Assembly: GCF_964355755.1 (NCBI RefSeq)
Contig: NC_092671.1
Coordinates: 8,197,001 to 8,261,000, forward strand
Source of the DNA: Antedon mediterranea
Taxonomy: Eukaryota > Echinodermata > Crinoidea > Comatulida > Antedonidae
Direction of reading: 5' to 3'
Length of the DNA stretch: 64,000 nucleotides
Shown: in pieces, positions 23,033-38,000 of the stretch
Layout: the number at the start of each line of letters is the position of its first letter
Numbering within the stretch: the stretch's first letter is position 1
Notes under the pieces: generated by a model
The model's database searches: none
What the model saw: the letters and a program-made list of their open reading frames with translations, nothing else
Told to the model about the DNA's origin: nothing
Program-made: the position numbers and the translations under genes

Positions 23033-26000
23033 CTGAATACAAACAATAAATCAAATATAAACAGTATATTATTAGAATCAAAATTATATAAGCAAACATA
23101 TTAGTTCATATTGTCTTGTAGCTATTAAGTAGTTGTGAACTGAAATAGAACAGGTAGCACCGAATAGTACAGTTCAGGTATACTAAATTGAATAACTGAT
23201 TGATCATTATAAATACAGTAGAAAGCGCTTCTTTGGGATACCTTACTCAGGGACTTTTTACTGTGAAACAAACAAGGGCCAATATATTTTTAAAACAAAA
23301 ACCAATACTTAATCAAGGAACACTCCTATTAAGGGACACCTTGTTGGGCCCCAAATGGGTTGTACTGTATAATGACACTATACTTCATTTTCATTTAATC
23401 TACTGTACCATCATTTCTCTGTTTTAGCACAAGGGTTTTCAGGATAGAAGTGTTACTAACTCTAATTTGGTAGTAGTGCTGCTTTGTTCAAGCGAAAGTA
23501 TTGACACTAAAACAGGTCGGAGCCCAACTAACCAAAACGATACATTTTTCACTTGCCTGTAAATAATAACAGCTAGAATACATGCTAAAGTTACAATGCC
23601 TCCTATTATTCCACCAACAATCTTTTCTCCAAGCTTCTCGACTGGAAGGAAATAAACAATATAGTAGTATATACACTTCAAGAATGTCACTAATTAGCTT
23701 GATCAATAATCTGTACATAATCAGACATCTCAATAATACAAGACACATACTGTATGTGGAACATTTAGCAAAGAATCAGAAAAATCTTCTGCAGTTTCAC
23801 ATAGCATGCATGGAAATACTTTTATGAGATTTTGTCAAATGCAATTTCATTTCATTCATACAAAATGTGTTGACTCCTAAACTGAACTGAACCTGAACTT
23901 CCATATTGAACCAAAAAAGGGTAAAAATATTGCAAAATTTAAGAATTATAATTTTTTTTCTTGGGAAACACCTAATTTTTTATATATTTTTCATATATTT
24001 AACATGGAACAAAATATTAAATATTTTTCTGAATAATATAAAAAATAGAGAGGTATTATGTAAAATCATCTTTATTCAAGACTGGAATATTACAACTTGT
24101 ATATAAAGCTTTATGATGGCTTATCCTGTAACATCTTTTTTTTAAATGTGTTTTTTTTTTGTCATTATCATAATGTTGTGACTTAGTAGTTTAAGGGATT
24201 TTTCAAATTACTTCAAATGAAATCTAATCAGCATAAAATCACCTTATTTATATTCGTTATACTCACCATAACACTGCTCAAGACTTGTAGTACCCTTATT
24301 CTTAGTTATTTGTTGATGAGGGCAGGCTTTGCAGTAAGGCGACGTATAGTTACTCTGATAATACCCTTGTCTACAAGGGCGACAAACTTCTCCGTTACTT
24401 GATGAACCCGGCGGACATGCATCTGAAACAGATAAACGAATGAGTGCGTGTTTAACTACAGACAGATTTAGATCAGGGCATAAAAGTGAGGCAACATTTG
24501 ACCAAAACTATCATACAACAAAAGTATAAAATGCTAATGAATCAGATCAGAGATGTGTTAAAATAACTGGGCTATAAAAGGTTGTGTGATATCAGACGCG
24601 TATGTTTTAAATTCAGTTAGACGATATTAGCAAATAGACATGCTACGATGAAATATTCATGTTGAAGACGAGCATATTCGGTAGCATATCTGATCAATCA
24701 TTTTATTTTGGCCAGTCGCCCGAGGTTTTGAATAAAGTTAAGACCGATGTTTAAGTTAACACATTAAATATCCTATAACCTTAACTATTACATACAAAGT
24801 CCTATATCATTTAAAAACAAATCAAATAAATTCAAGCCAAGTTCTACATCCGGGAACCCATCGCTTTGAAAGCCGGCTACTCCATCAGACACAACATGCC
24901 TAGACTGTTTAAACAACCCTACCGCATATGTATTCATGTCTTGCGTAACCTTCACGGCAAACGAAACGAACAGAATGCGTCCAACTGTTACTCATGATCT
25001 TGTAAATTTGGTTTCGTTTAGCTTTCATCTCTTCATGCTGAACAAATTCATCCAGTGAACGTAATACCTTAAAAATAAAAGTTTAAAAAAAACAATTTGT
25101 TAACAAGCTCTTTCTCTAAATTGAATTTCCATTTCATTCGTTCCTATTATATAAATTTATATAAGTACACTTCCATTAAAACTTACTTTCACACAATCAA
25201 ATGGTAATATAATGCTAGTAATAGTATTCAATAAACGTTTGTATTTTAATAAGTTAAGAAAAGATTCTAGAAAAAAAGAAATTAAATTGCAATGATATTT
25301 ACATATTTGTTTTAATTAAGAAAGATAAACAAAGAAAAACATGATAATAATGTTTTTACATAATTAACACAATAACAATTTGAAAAAAAATACATCTGAT
25401 ACTAGTCTGTAAAAGATCATTATGTATGGCTTTATGCTTATAAATTCAACTTTGTAATCAACTAATGCAGCAAATTAGAATCACCCATCCTCCCCCTTCA
25501 CCCTTTCAAGTAAACGGAATATCTGACGCTATAGCCTACTCTCTGTCTGCTCACAAAATTGCCTTGGAAATGACAGCCCTTTTCGTCTTATTACATGGCA
25601 ACGCTCAATATTCAAACTCATCGATCATCCATTACGCTCAGTTTTTCTTTTTCTGATTCTCCCGATCGCATCCCACAAACTGAGTGTCTGACGTGGTTTT
25701 TTCAGTTTCGTCCTTGAACTGCTAAATTCAGTTTGTTTAATTTGTCGGGTGGCATTTACATGATGAAAAAACTTTATTTTTAAAAAACAAATACATTACT
25801 TGTAATAATCTACTAAGAAATGATCAATAAGGGGGAGTCTTGAAACAAAAACAAATGCTTGAATGAATCGAGATTATAAGTAGAATAATGTCGCCAAGCA
25901 TAAAGACTAATTACCTATAAAAAAAACGAATGTAACAATCAAATGCAAAGACTAATCAACCATTTATATTTTTTTTATTTACAGAATGTAAAAATAAATG

Positions 26001-29000
26001 GTAATAAATTCATAGAAGACTGACAAACAACTTTCATGTTAATTCACTGTGTGCATGCAGGGAAGCGTGGAGGTACAGTTCTGGTGGTTTCCAAGTGCGA
26101 CTGAAGAAACATCTATTGACATGACCTAAACTTGTTCTTATGTCTTCGTAAATCGTAAAATTTCTATTAATTATGCACTTGTTGAATGTGTCCAGAAAAC
26201 AAAGTTAATTATTATGTTTAAAAAAAATGTTAAAAACAAACAAAAACTATGAAATCTTTGACATACTGTACGTTAGAAATACAGTATTTGTTTGTATTTA
26301 TATATAAGTTTTTTTTATCAAAATGTGTGTTTTTTTTAAATTAAAAGCTTACATACCTTTGCAACATATGACTGAAGCTGGCCAACAACACATGTAGCAT
26401 TGCATGGGAAAAACTCATGGATGACAATTTCTAGTGTAAACAAGTACTCTAACTGAAATACACTGTTGACATTTGCTCCAATAAGTTCTTGCACACGATG
26501 ACATTCCATATCAAACTTCATTACAGTGCAGCCAACCTTCAGACAGACTTTCTTTGCCAGAGAACTTAAAAACGAGTTGCGGTGTTGATAGTTTGTAGCA
26601 TGTTCGCAAGATTCAGTAAAATATGTCACAGAAATGTCACATAGAGGAGTAGCTGTTGCATACACTAATAAATGGAGAGAGAAGATAGAATTGTTCGGCA
26701 CACATACTATTCACTATCTTCCCCACACCATGAGTCAAATAGTTGTTCACTACAAGATGATCACAGTACACATGGTTGAGATATATTCAAAATATGATAA
26801 TACTACTGTATGCAGATCCTTTCACTACCAAGACAGGGAGGTTAAAATGAGAGTACAGGCATCATCCACCCTAAAGGCTTCTTTGTCTACTACAGTCAAA
26901 TCTCACAATGTACACTACCATTGTGGTTTTTGAGAAAGTTTCCCCTTCTGGTAATGAGAAAATTGATTGCACTAAAATTATGGTCACTAAAGCTCTACAT
27001 TTCCCTTAATGGAAGTGCCGTGTGAATAATGTGGTGTAAGCCCTTAGAATTTTCAACCAAATTTTTGTAGTTCTTACAGTAGAATCTTGTTCTGTCTACC
27101 AACAGAAGAAGGCATCTTCAATTTGATTTAATAAAAATAACTGCAACATTAGTAATTAGAATAATTAATGATAAAGATGGAATAATAGTAGAATTTCAGT
27201 GATAAAATTAACAACCTGTTAACAGATGCTTATATGACCTCTCTTTGTAACCACCACCAGTTATTTCGGAATAGCTGACACGACATACAAATGGCCCAGA
27301 ATCTTCCACAGCTACTTCAAAGAAATGCAGGTTTCCATTCTCGGACGGTCGGTAATGATTCTGATCCAACTTTGCACCGTTATCTCGGATCCACATAAAC
27401 TCTGGATCGATCATTACCATGCTGTTCATGATAGATGATGGGATACATGGAATGTCGTATGAACTTCCTTCTAGTGCCATCACATGATCTGAAATGGTAA
27501 AAATTAAAATAATATCCTGTGTTATATCAAAATAAATGTAGTCGTGCTTAGCTTGGTGGTTAATGTGCTTGCCTTCGAATAGTAAGGCCCAAGGGTTCAA
27601 TCCTGAACTAGTGCGGGTTGTAACTCACGATTCTTTTAACTCCACTCCCTAAGCCTAAAACTTAGTTTATAAGCATAATCAATTATAAAGAAGTTTATCC
27701 ATCCTGTAATTTGCAAGTTTCTGTTGGATGTGTATGAAATTAAATATAAAATAGGAAAAATTAAAAATATATAATCCCCTTTAACAGTAATATATGGCGT
27801 GATATAATATGTATGGCCTTTTTAAAAAATGTTTTTATTTTAATTCTAATTTAATAGTTATATATTATTTTCAGGTAAGGTTAAGCAATGCATGTATCTT
27901 TGCCCTCTCCTAATTATTTTCTCTGGAATTTTGAAATAGAGTTTATTAATCTATTACAACTGTAACCATACCCAACCTAAGGGTATTAGAAACTATTGTT
28001 ATTCACAAAGAATTCCTCATCCTTTAAAGGAGACAAATACAACTAAGTAGTTTGTAAACCAATGTATTATGTTGAACTTATCGAAATAAAACACAGTAAA
28101 ACATCTCTCACAATCATTCCTCTTTCATCTTACAAACCAATTAATATAGATGTATCCCATCATATATATTGTTCAATATTTATAAAGGCCTCAGGATGTT
28201 CTATTGTTGTGAAAAGAAAACTGGCAATAGATCATTTTAACTCATCATTCATTAACAATGAAGGGCAAATAACTGCTACAGATTGAATGGCTAATTAATT
28301 CTGCAACAGACATTTAGTGTCCAACTGGGTTGCTTTGAATTTTACTTTCTTTAATGTACTTAAATGTTGAAGAAAAAATGTAAAAACACATGAAAAGAAA
28401 GAAGTTTAAAATAAGTGAAAAGAGACAAGAAAATGATTAAACTATTTAACGAACATCTGCTAAATTGTGATAAGTACGCTCGTATTTCTTGGCATGGTCC
28501 CATATCATTGTTCAAATATAAAAAAATATATCTTATGAAAGTCTTGTTTACGAGTTACACATAAATATGATACTTCCTGATAGAACAAAAGTTATACACC
28601 ATTGAAGTTTGTGTAAAAATAAAAAATAATTATTATCAAATAAAACAGGGTAAATAAAATGATTCATTAAAAGATTTATGGTTAAATTTAAATTTGAATG
28701 TGAACTACCATAAAAGGTTATTTAGTAAAAAGATACTGATTTACAAAAGATAAAGAACTGTAGTGTTAAGCCTTAGAATGCTAACAATATTTGAATTATC
28801 CATCATAGTTTAAACATTTGTTTTCAATGCAATAATTTTTTTATTTCAGTTATAAAGTTTTGATTAAAAATGAAAGGGTTGTAAATTAAATGTTATAAAT
28901 GTTTTAAGCATGGAATACATCTTAAAGAACATTTTACATCAAGATCTACATTTATTCAGTAAGAATTAAGACCTTCATTGTTCAATTTGAAAGCAATGAA

Positions 29001-32000
29001 GATAACTGTAACAGATTCACTGCCTGAAGGAAATTTTTGTTTAACTTTTCTAGTTCAATTGTCTACTGGTCTCCACTGGTTTAGCTGCGTACATACTGCC
29101 CATCCACGAAACATTGCAATAAGTGAAGGAATGGAGTTAAGATTTTAAACAAGTTAAAAAAGCTCTCCATTATAATAATTGGTAGCAACTAGAAGTAGGT
29201 TACTAACAGACGTCCTGTAGAATTAAATGATTTTTAATTACTTCACAGATTTTCACAACAATTTGGCAGATGTTGGTTAAATAATTTAATCTTTTTCTCA
29301 TCTCTTATCACTTATTCTAAAAAAAAAATGTATGGATTAGTTAATGACAAAATGCTAGATAATAAATCAACTACATTTCTTCCTATTTCTACTTCCTTTG
29401 GACTTCTTTCCATTATTCCATTCTCATCATTATTTATACTTCAAAATTAGTATACATTAACAATGTGTATAAAATTGTCTCAAATAAAATCACCTTTAAG
29501 GTGCCATATCTATAAATTATTTCTGTTCACCAACTACAGTATAACCCGAATTAAGAGGACACCTTATCCCTATAAAATAAGGTTGTTCAAAGTGTTAAAG
29601 ACTATATTTTCATATTTCACAGGAAAGCGTATGTCTTCTGAATAGAGGTGTCCTAAAAATGTTTAATGCTGAAATATTAATTTTCTACAGTCTTCCAAAG
29701 CCAGTTATTTCTTCAGTTTCTTATTCTTTAAAATCAATTGCATGTTTCAACTCAACAGTGATTTTGATTCTTTAAAATACAACTTTTTAGCTTTATGTAA
29801 AGAAACTTTAGATAAATGCCAAGACTTAAATATGTTTGAACAAGTTTTTGATACTGAAAATTATACTTTTAATTCATTCTCTGTTAAAACCATAGCATAC
29901 ACTTTGGATTGGTTAAATAATATAAACCAAAAGTCATCCCTTGAAGATTATTCCAAACTAAAAGAAAGTCCTAGCCTTGAGAGTTATCTTCTTGATGAAA
30001 CCAATTTCACAGGTGCAAGCTTAAAATTTAAATTAAGATCCAACACTTTAAATGTCATCTATCTTTGCTATTAATTCTCTCTTGTAAATGAATTAAACAA
30101 TACCATTCTAAAATTCCTTGTAAGTTTTCTTTTTTGTTTTTAAATTTTGCATTGTATCCAAAGGAATAACAATCATTTAATGGACTGGGCGTTTGTGGAT
30201 GGATATAGTTGATTTGGATAATAAAGCATAATTAAATAAAGTACAAAAATGTATAACAATCAAAAGTTTATTATAATAAAAATTAATACAAAAAATAAAA
30301 TATAAACTTGAAATTCATATTTAAGTGTAAATTCTGTAGTAGTTGTGTATGTCAAAGTCATACTTACTGTATGGTACTTATGTCAATAATAAGAGGGAAA
30401 TATCTTGTATGCCGCGGAGCCATCGCACAATAAGTTACATAATAACTAAATCAATACTGTCTTAATATCCTTTATAGACCATTGACCATTATAATGTACA
30501 CTGACACCGCTAGAGACGGAATACCGGCAATAGTTTAACACATGATTGCTTTTAAAAGAAGCGCAAAAGAAAACTATCTAGTTGTATGTCCTACTTTATT
30601 TGTGTAAAAAGTGGTCATTAGTTATTTTTTTCTCTCTTTTTTTCCCCTAAAATTATAAGTATGGTGAGGAGAATGAAAATAATACAAAAATCAAAATAAT
30701 GATAATGAAAATTCTTTACATTTGTGTATAATGTTCATAAATTGAAGGTGAAAATGTACTGTCATTTGAGAAGGAATGACTTTAAGACTTGATTTTACTT
30801 TCATTGTGCTGTATTTTTTACTCATATGATGCACAAAAAAGGACTCGAGTACAATATTCAAAATAAGGTCACCTCCAGGTGTCCAACAGATTTAATGGAA
30901 ATCATTATAACAACCATACTTAATTGTTTTCACATTAAACAGAGTGCAGAATAATTTCTCAAGAATATGACATCCATATATTAATTGTAAAATCGAATAT
31001 TAAGTTTTAACTATTGAAGGCTTTTCTCTATACACTTTAAGACCAAAGTGTTAGGATTTTAATACAGTATCAAAATGAATGGAATAACAGATAGTAAAAA
31101 AATGTATATGAAAATTGGATAAAAAAGCATGCCATTAGCAATAGCATTTTCATTAGCATGGTATGTAAACACAACAAAAGCATTAACATCGGTAGATCCG
31201 TCATTTCTGTCAAATAACTAAACACCAAGCATCCATCAAACAAAATTACACATAAATAATTCAAAATACGGAAATCAAAAGTGGTTATTTTTTGTTCCCA
31301 CTTTGTAGAAAAATTACCCAATGGGTTTTAACGTAGTAAGTTCTACAAGCATTTTAATAGGACAAATTAGGTAGTAATATTTGTAACAAAATAACATCTA
31401 ACAGTTTTGTATGCGGTGAATTGGTAAATTGTGCATATTTGTGCACCCAATCCATCAATTATTTAAAATGGTTAATATCAATGTCGGGACATTTAAATTC
31501 TGTTTACACTGATAAAGAAACTAATAAGTGTATCTATGTCAATATGTTTAATAATTATAATGCCACCATTTCTTTGAAAGAAATCAATGAATTAGAATGT
31601 ATATATTTACATTTTCATTTTTTCTTTCCATGGCATTTGCGTATATGAACAAAATCTGTATACTGAATAATTCAATAAAACAAGTAAAGTAAATATTGCA
31701 AAGCAAAATTGTTTACTAATTTTAATTAAAATGATTCTTTTTAGGCTTTTCAGCCTTTGTTACTATCTGTTTATAAGTAAAATAAGTAAAAAAAACAACA
31801 AATTTTAATTTTTTTTCTTCTTATTTTTTTTTCTATTATATTTTTTTATTTATTTTTGGATTTCGATGCAGAACTAGCTACACCGTAATGTAAACATACC
31901 TATTGTAAACAAAATAAAATTCATTCTTACCGCCTTTGTGGAAACTTTGTTCAGAAACTTGCCCGGGTGCCGGACCAGATAATTTCATAGACTTGTTGAA

Positions 32001-35000
32001 GTTTTCATACTCCATAAAAGGAAGTATTTCTGCCAGGTTTGTGATATCTGATTGTTGATACTTTGGCAGTACAGGTGGCATTAAAGTGCCACCTTCAAAA
32101 GAATTCAAATATTCTGTACTATATCCAGATGAACCTATATATAAAAAAGTTTTTTATTAAACTTTCTTGGGTTATTCTCAGTTCATTCAGTTAATATTGT
32201 TTTTCTTTTTTTTTATATTTGTGTCTGTTCGTAAAATTGAATGAACTGAAATAAAAGTATTAGCTAAATTAAAATAAATATATAGTTTAAAAAGAAACAA
32301 TTTCTAAATACAATGTTAATTGGTCAGACGTTTTTTCATAATTTAACCTAGCTATCAGTGCAAGCTTGTGGTCTAGGGGTATGAACACCAGGTTCAAGTC
32401 CCAATTAAGAATTACTTGCAAATTGTCCTCAATATGTACGTAGAGTAGGGCAAACATCTGACCAATATTAATTTATCTAATTAATACTTCTGAACAAAGA
32501 CATTTTACATGTTTGGCTTGCAGTATGCTATCAAAGCCATTGGTATCCAACTTAAAAAAAACACATTTATAGGACAACTTGTTTGATTTCCGACATACCT
32601 GAGCAATCGCTTGACGGACTACCCAATGACTGGTGGAAGCAGGTACAGCCAAAGCCACCATCTCTGTTCACACAAACAGCATGCTCATGACAAGGATTTG
32701 AAGACGCACATTCATCAATGTCTGTATATTTATTTTTTTAAATAGTGATGGTTAACAAATGGACAGTAAAAGTCTGAATCCGTTTCTGCAAGGTGTGTTT
32801 TGTGTTTTCATTATCATTTTAATCTTATCTGTACAACCTTCAACCATAAGTCATCATTCCTACAATTTCATTTTCATCTGTCATAATGTGAATATGATAA
32901 AATTACAATCGTTTATTTAATATTTTGTAGTATAGTCTGGTTTGTGGTACACCACATGTTTTCAATGAGAAATGAAGTTAGGAATGTAACTTGTTTTGGT
33001 TGTGATACACAAATGCCTTCTGCAGATAATGTAAGTAAGTTTAGGTGAATAATATTACATTACATATTACATACATTAATCTGCAGTCCTAATTCATCTT
33101 TGTATATCTTTTTGTATTCAGCACATTGAATTTAATTGCAACTTACTGAGATAAGTACTAAACTACTTTCTAAAGTTATGAAGTTCATATAATGGTCCTG
33201 TTCTGGATCAATTGAGCTGGCACCAGGATTTGAACCATGCGGTAGGTAAGCAGGTAAACCACTAAGCCCCCACACTGTATTATAATATTTATTCATACTG
33301 TATCTTTTTACTTTATTTTAAATTTTTAATGTGTTTTACAAATAGATTCATCTAAAATTCATTTTAAGAGAATTTTAGAAGAAATTTAGGAGAATGTCTT
33401 GGGTAAACAAGATCAGAACAAAGACTTTGTTTAAAAAATTCACCTATGCATCTCATTCCGTCACCTTCGTAACCCCTTTTACATTCGCATCGATAATCGC
33501 CAGGCTCATTATGACAAATTGCGTTACTGTCGCAGTAGTTAGTCACCTCACATTCGTTAATATCTAAGGTGAAAGAAAGATCAGAAAAGAAATGTATCAA
33601 TGTACAAGCCATTGGATACATGTTTAACAAGCGCCTCTAGTCACAATCAAATTAAACACAAATTTGCTAAATAATTAAAAAACATCAATCATTAAATTGA
33701 ATGGTATCATTAAGCTTAACAAAAAGACTTGTGTCTACAAGGTTAGCTATTTCATCAACCTTTCAGAGTATTGTTTCACTTTTTAAGAAAAATTACAAAA
33801 CGAAAACAATAAAAATATCAAAGTGAAATTGAAAATAAATTTCTCATTGTAAAAAAAAAATCTGTGTTACCAATTTGAGCCTAGAAATTGAATTCTAGAA
33901 AACTTTTACTAGTACTGTACAATCTATATTTTGAGAACCGTTATTATAATTACTCTTTGTAAAGAAGAACAACACATAATACAATACTACAAATAAAAAA
34001 GCATATTATTCGATGTACAATACATTAATGTTTTGTGAAATTCAAAATTTTTTGTAAACATAATGTATGATAATTATTGTAGTTGTTTGTGTAAAAAGAA
34101 TAATAAAAATGATTGGCTTTATACTGCAAAAACAACAATTAAATTTATTTTGGTGATTCAATCAAAAGGTACACCAACAAATATTTGTGAATTAAAGGAA
34201 ATTGATCAAACTTATGTGAAATTTATCCCAACATTTATGAACATTATTTACATAATTATTTGGAAAGCAATTATTCTTTATCTAAAGTAATTTGATGGTT
34301 ATCAAATTCTGCCTCAATGGTGATGGGATTTTGTTTTATTGATACAAATATATTTAATCAGAATATAAACAATTATAAACAATAGGAAATGTTCACTTAA
34401 CATCACAATTTTAATTGGGTATTGATCGAATCGGGATGTAACAAAATGTACTTTAAAAGAGATGATTCTAAAATTGAACCTGATCCTATCTTAGCTCTCA
34501 CTTTAGCAACAAAATGTGTTCATACACTTTGATATTTTACTTATTTTCAGGTTTTTTAAAAACAGTAATTTATTTATTTTAATTGTTTAAAAAATACCCA
34601 AAAACATGATTTGTGTTTTTGCTGGTTTTTGTATTTTTATGAATGATTTTTTTTGTGTGGATATTTTCTGATATTTTTATTGAAATGCTACATTTTATCT
34701 TTATGTGCTACTCCTGCCACTTTGTAGTTGTTTGTTTGTTGTTGTTGTTGTTGTTGATTGGCAATAAAGAATAAGAATTTTTCCTAAAATAAAATTTTAA
34801 CTAACCTATACACATTGGTTTAAGTGAATTCCACATTCCTGTCTCCTTACACTTCAATTTGGGTGACCCATCGAGTCGGTATCCTATGTAACAGCGGAAC
34901 AAAACAGTTGACCCAAAGGAATGTGAAAGCCCAAGTATTTGACCATTGTCAAACTGACCAAGCAGCGGACAGTCAATTTCGTTGCACTGTGCACCATCCC

Positions 35001-38000
35001 CATGAAATCCTTCTAAACATGTACAAGTGTACGCGCCATCGGTATTAGTACACTGTGCATTTTCGTTGCAGTTATTATTTTCTATGCATTCGTCAATATC
35101 TAAAAATAAAAACCAAAATAAAAGCGACATTATATTACTGATTTTTACACCCAGGGAGCAAAACTCCACATCATTATTCATTTAATTACAATTTTATGAG
35201 GTTAATTTATATCCCAGGGTGAGCTTATAGCCAAGCCAATAGTGCAATTATATTTGTTTGTACGTAGATTGGATACATACAGTATTATATCACCTTCGGT
35301 ACCACACTTAATTTATTTGTATATTGAAACACTGATAACTCTGTTTTTTGTTTGTTTTTCAATAAACAGACCACGCAAACATCTAAACAAAGGTGTCGTC
35401 ACAAAGTTTTATTTTTACAGTATTTTCAATATGTGATGAAATGTTAAATAGCATGCCCTCTGTTTTTTTTTAGCGCGTAATTTATATCTTTATTGCTCAC
35501 TGTGTATTAGGTACTTTCAACTTTATTTATTATTTCTATTAGTTTGTCAGATAAAGGACTTTAATCGGTCATCGACATAATAAATGCATACTGTAATAAA
35601 TTACATGGTGCCAACATATACACAAATAATAAAATACACCACTTGGATAGCATTGTACTTAATTACTTTAGTCTACACCATAAAAGCAGTTTAACGACTG
35701 GTAAAGTGGATATGAAGTTTGATTATTTATTATTCCAGGTAATGAATAGAGATTCTGGTAATTTTGAGATAAGTGTGATGATATGCATTGTCATATTCAC
35801 TGATTTGAAAGATACACAAATCAAATTGTTATTATTTAAATATTGATTCAAAACTTTTTTTGAATAACACTGTAGTAACAGACAATGTTGTGACATGTTT
35901 GGCACCCGATACTCAAGGGTGTAAACATCGTTGTTCACGATAGTTAAGCCTATATACTGCTCACATTTATAGTTAATTAAAACCTTACACAGGTAAACAA
36001 GACTACTTGACTTTTATTACTTTCACTACAACCACTATTCACAATAACTATGGCCAACCATTATCAAGGGGAAACTTTGAAAAGTAAAAGGGTAATTTCA
36101 AAAAGAATTTTCACTGTCCAAAAAAAGAGGAGATATTAAGGTCACCAATTAAGAAACTGTACGTGACAATATGATATACTGTAAGCAGAGCTGATGCCAT
36201 TCTAAGCATCAAATTCAATGTATGTGTACAATTTACCAAGACAATTACTTCCAGTCTTCTTGTATCCTTTGTGACATACACACTTATAAGATCCAGGTAG
36301 ATTTTGACATTCTGACATCTCGGCTAAACATGTATCAGTTGACTCCAAGCACTCATCCACATCTAGAAAAAAAAATTCAAGAAATCACAAACTTTAAATG
36401 CGGATTTTTGGGCAAAACCAATGCAACATCTTATTTTGTGAATGAAAGCGATGAGAATATAAGGTCTTGCTAGAGAAGAACAAAACTTATAATCAAAACA
36501 GAGCTTCTGTATTCATCGTAGAATGAAAAATTTTCCCTGTATCTAGTGTACCATAACCCTTGAACAAAACTTTTAAGACATTATATAATTTTATCATGGA
36601 ATTTAAGAGAACTACAGTACATATTTTTCAGGAGTAATCTTGAAGTTTGTAACATCGCTGTGCTTTATTTATTTAAATTTTATTGATAAAGTGACCCTTG
36701 TGTGAAAATATGCAGGGCTTAGTGTGAATTTTCATCCTCCAGCACTTTTCTGTCATGATGCTGAATGTCCCTAACAACATAGTTTACCTGGTTGGTCATG
36801 AAACAGCCTTGTAGCCACTTGATATCCATCTTTGTCATAGCCATAATAAATCAGAAATCCTAGGCTGCTTGATGGTAACTTCTCTACACGGTATTCATAG
36901 GTTAATCGTGGTGGAACTAAAACAGTGTAGTTGCCAGTCGATGGGTTCACCCATTTGCCTGACCAGGACTTATCAGGAAAAACACCATAGTAATAAACAG
37001 ACAACTCAAATGGTGTACCAGGTATCTTGGGACCAAGTTCTGCAATTAAGAATATAAAATAGTAATTACTGTATTATGAAGGGCATAGATGTAATTGTAC
37101 TGGGTGGAGGTGGGGGTACTTTGAAGCCATTCATCCAGCCTAATTTCAACACAGAACTCACTCTAGAAAACTCTGGGTTATTCCTTCTCCTGGACTTAAC
37201 ATTTGAACACCTACCCCATAGCCTTTTCTGACTGCATTCCTTCACACATAAACACACTTATATAAGAAAGTGTAAGTGACTTGTTAGGGAAAAAAATAAA
37301 ACAATTACAAAAACAGAGTTAGTTAGAATCTCCTACCAATGGAACGATGCACCAACTTAAACATGTAGTAAGGAGGTGGAATGTGGCCATTGCGTACTTC
37401 AACTTTGTAAAAATTCTCAGCAAAATCACTCTCCCAACACTTGATGCCTTTGCGAGTTCCATTCTCTGAAACCATGAATTTAGTTGGTTCTGCTTTATAC
37501 TGGAAAAAAAAGAAATAAATAAAATCAATTTTAAAGATAATCAAAGTGTATACTTATTGAATACTACTAGCAACCCAAAGATGCTGATTGCACATTTCAC
37601 CTGGAAGGTGGTAAGCATGCGTATTTCAGTTGATTTTGATACAAGAGCTTGAGTTTACATCATTTCTGTTAATTTGCATTGGAAAATCAATTTTAAGCCA
37701 TAAATCATGCGAGTGACTGGTCAAGTTAGGACAGTGGAAATTTAATACCTTGCCATACATCGGCAAGGGTTTAAGCCTCACTTGCTCCATGGTCCTGGTG
37801 GTAAAACGAGTCTTTTCGCATAACGACTATAAACCGTAGGTCCAGTGTCAGTGGCTCATGTGCACTTTAAAGAACCTAGTACACCTTTCAAGACGAGTAG
37901 TGGGTTACTCCGGTGTACTAGTATACACACAGTCACTGTCACACACAGACACTTATCATAACTTATCAAGGGGGCCCTTTGATTGTCAGCATACGCTGTT

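Noticed and set aside
22485-23104. Plus-strand open frames of 73, 118 and 121 codons
   Set aside because: They are antisense shadows of the repetitive cytoplasmic-tail exon; their repeats (DFLGDLHC and similar) are reverse complements of the GSHNVSHQ coding units.
27594-27603. B-box GGTTCAATCC with A-box upstream, considered as a tRNA gene
   Set aside because: The acceptor and anticodon stems do not pair and the same A/B-box arrangement recurs in several intronic places, which fits SINEs rather than functional tRNAs.
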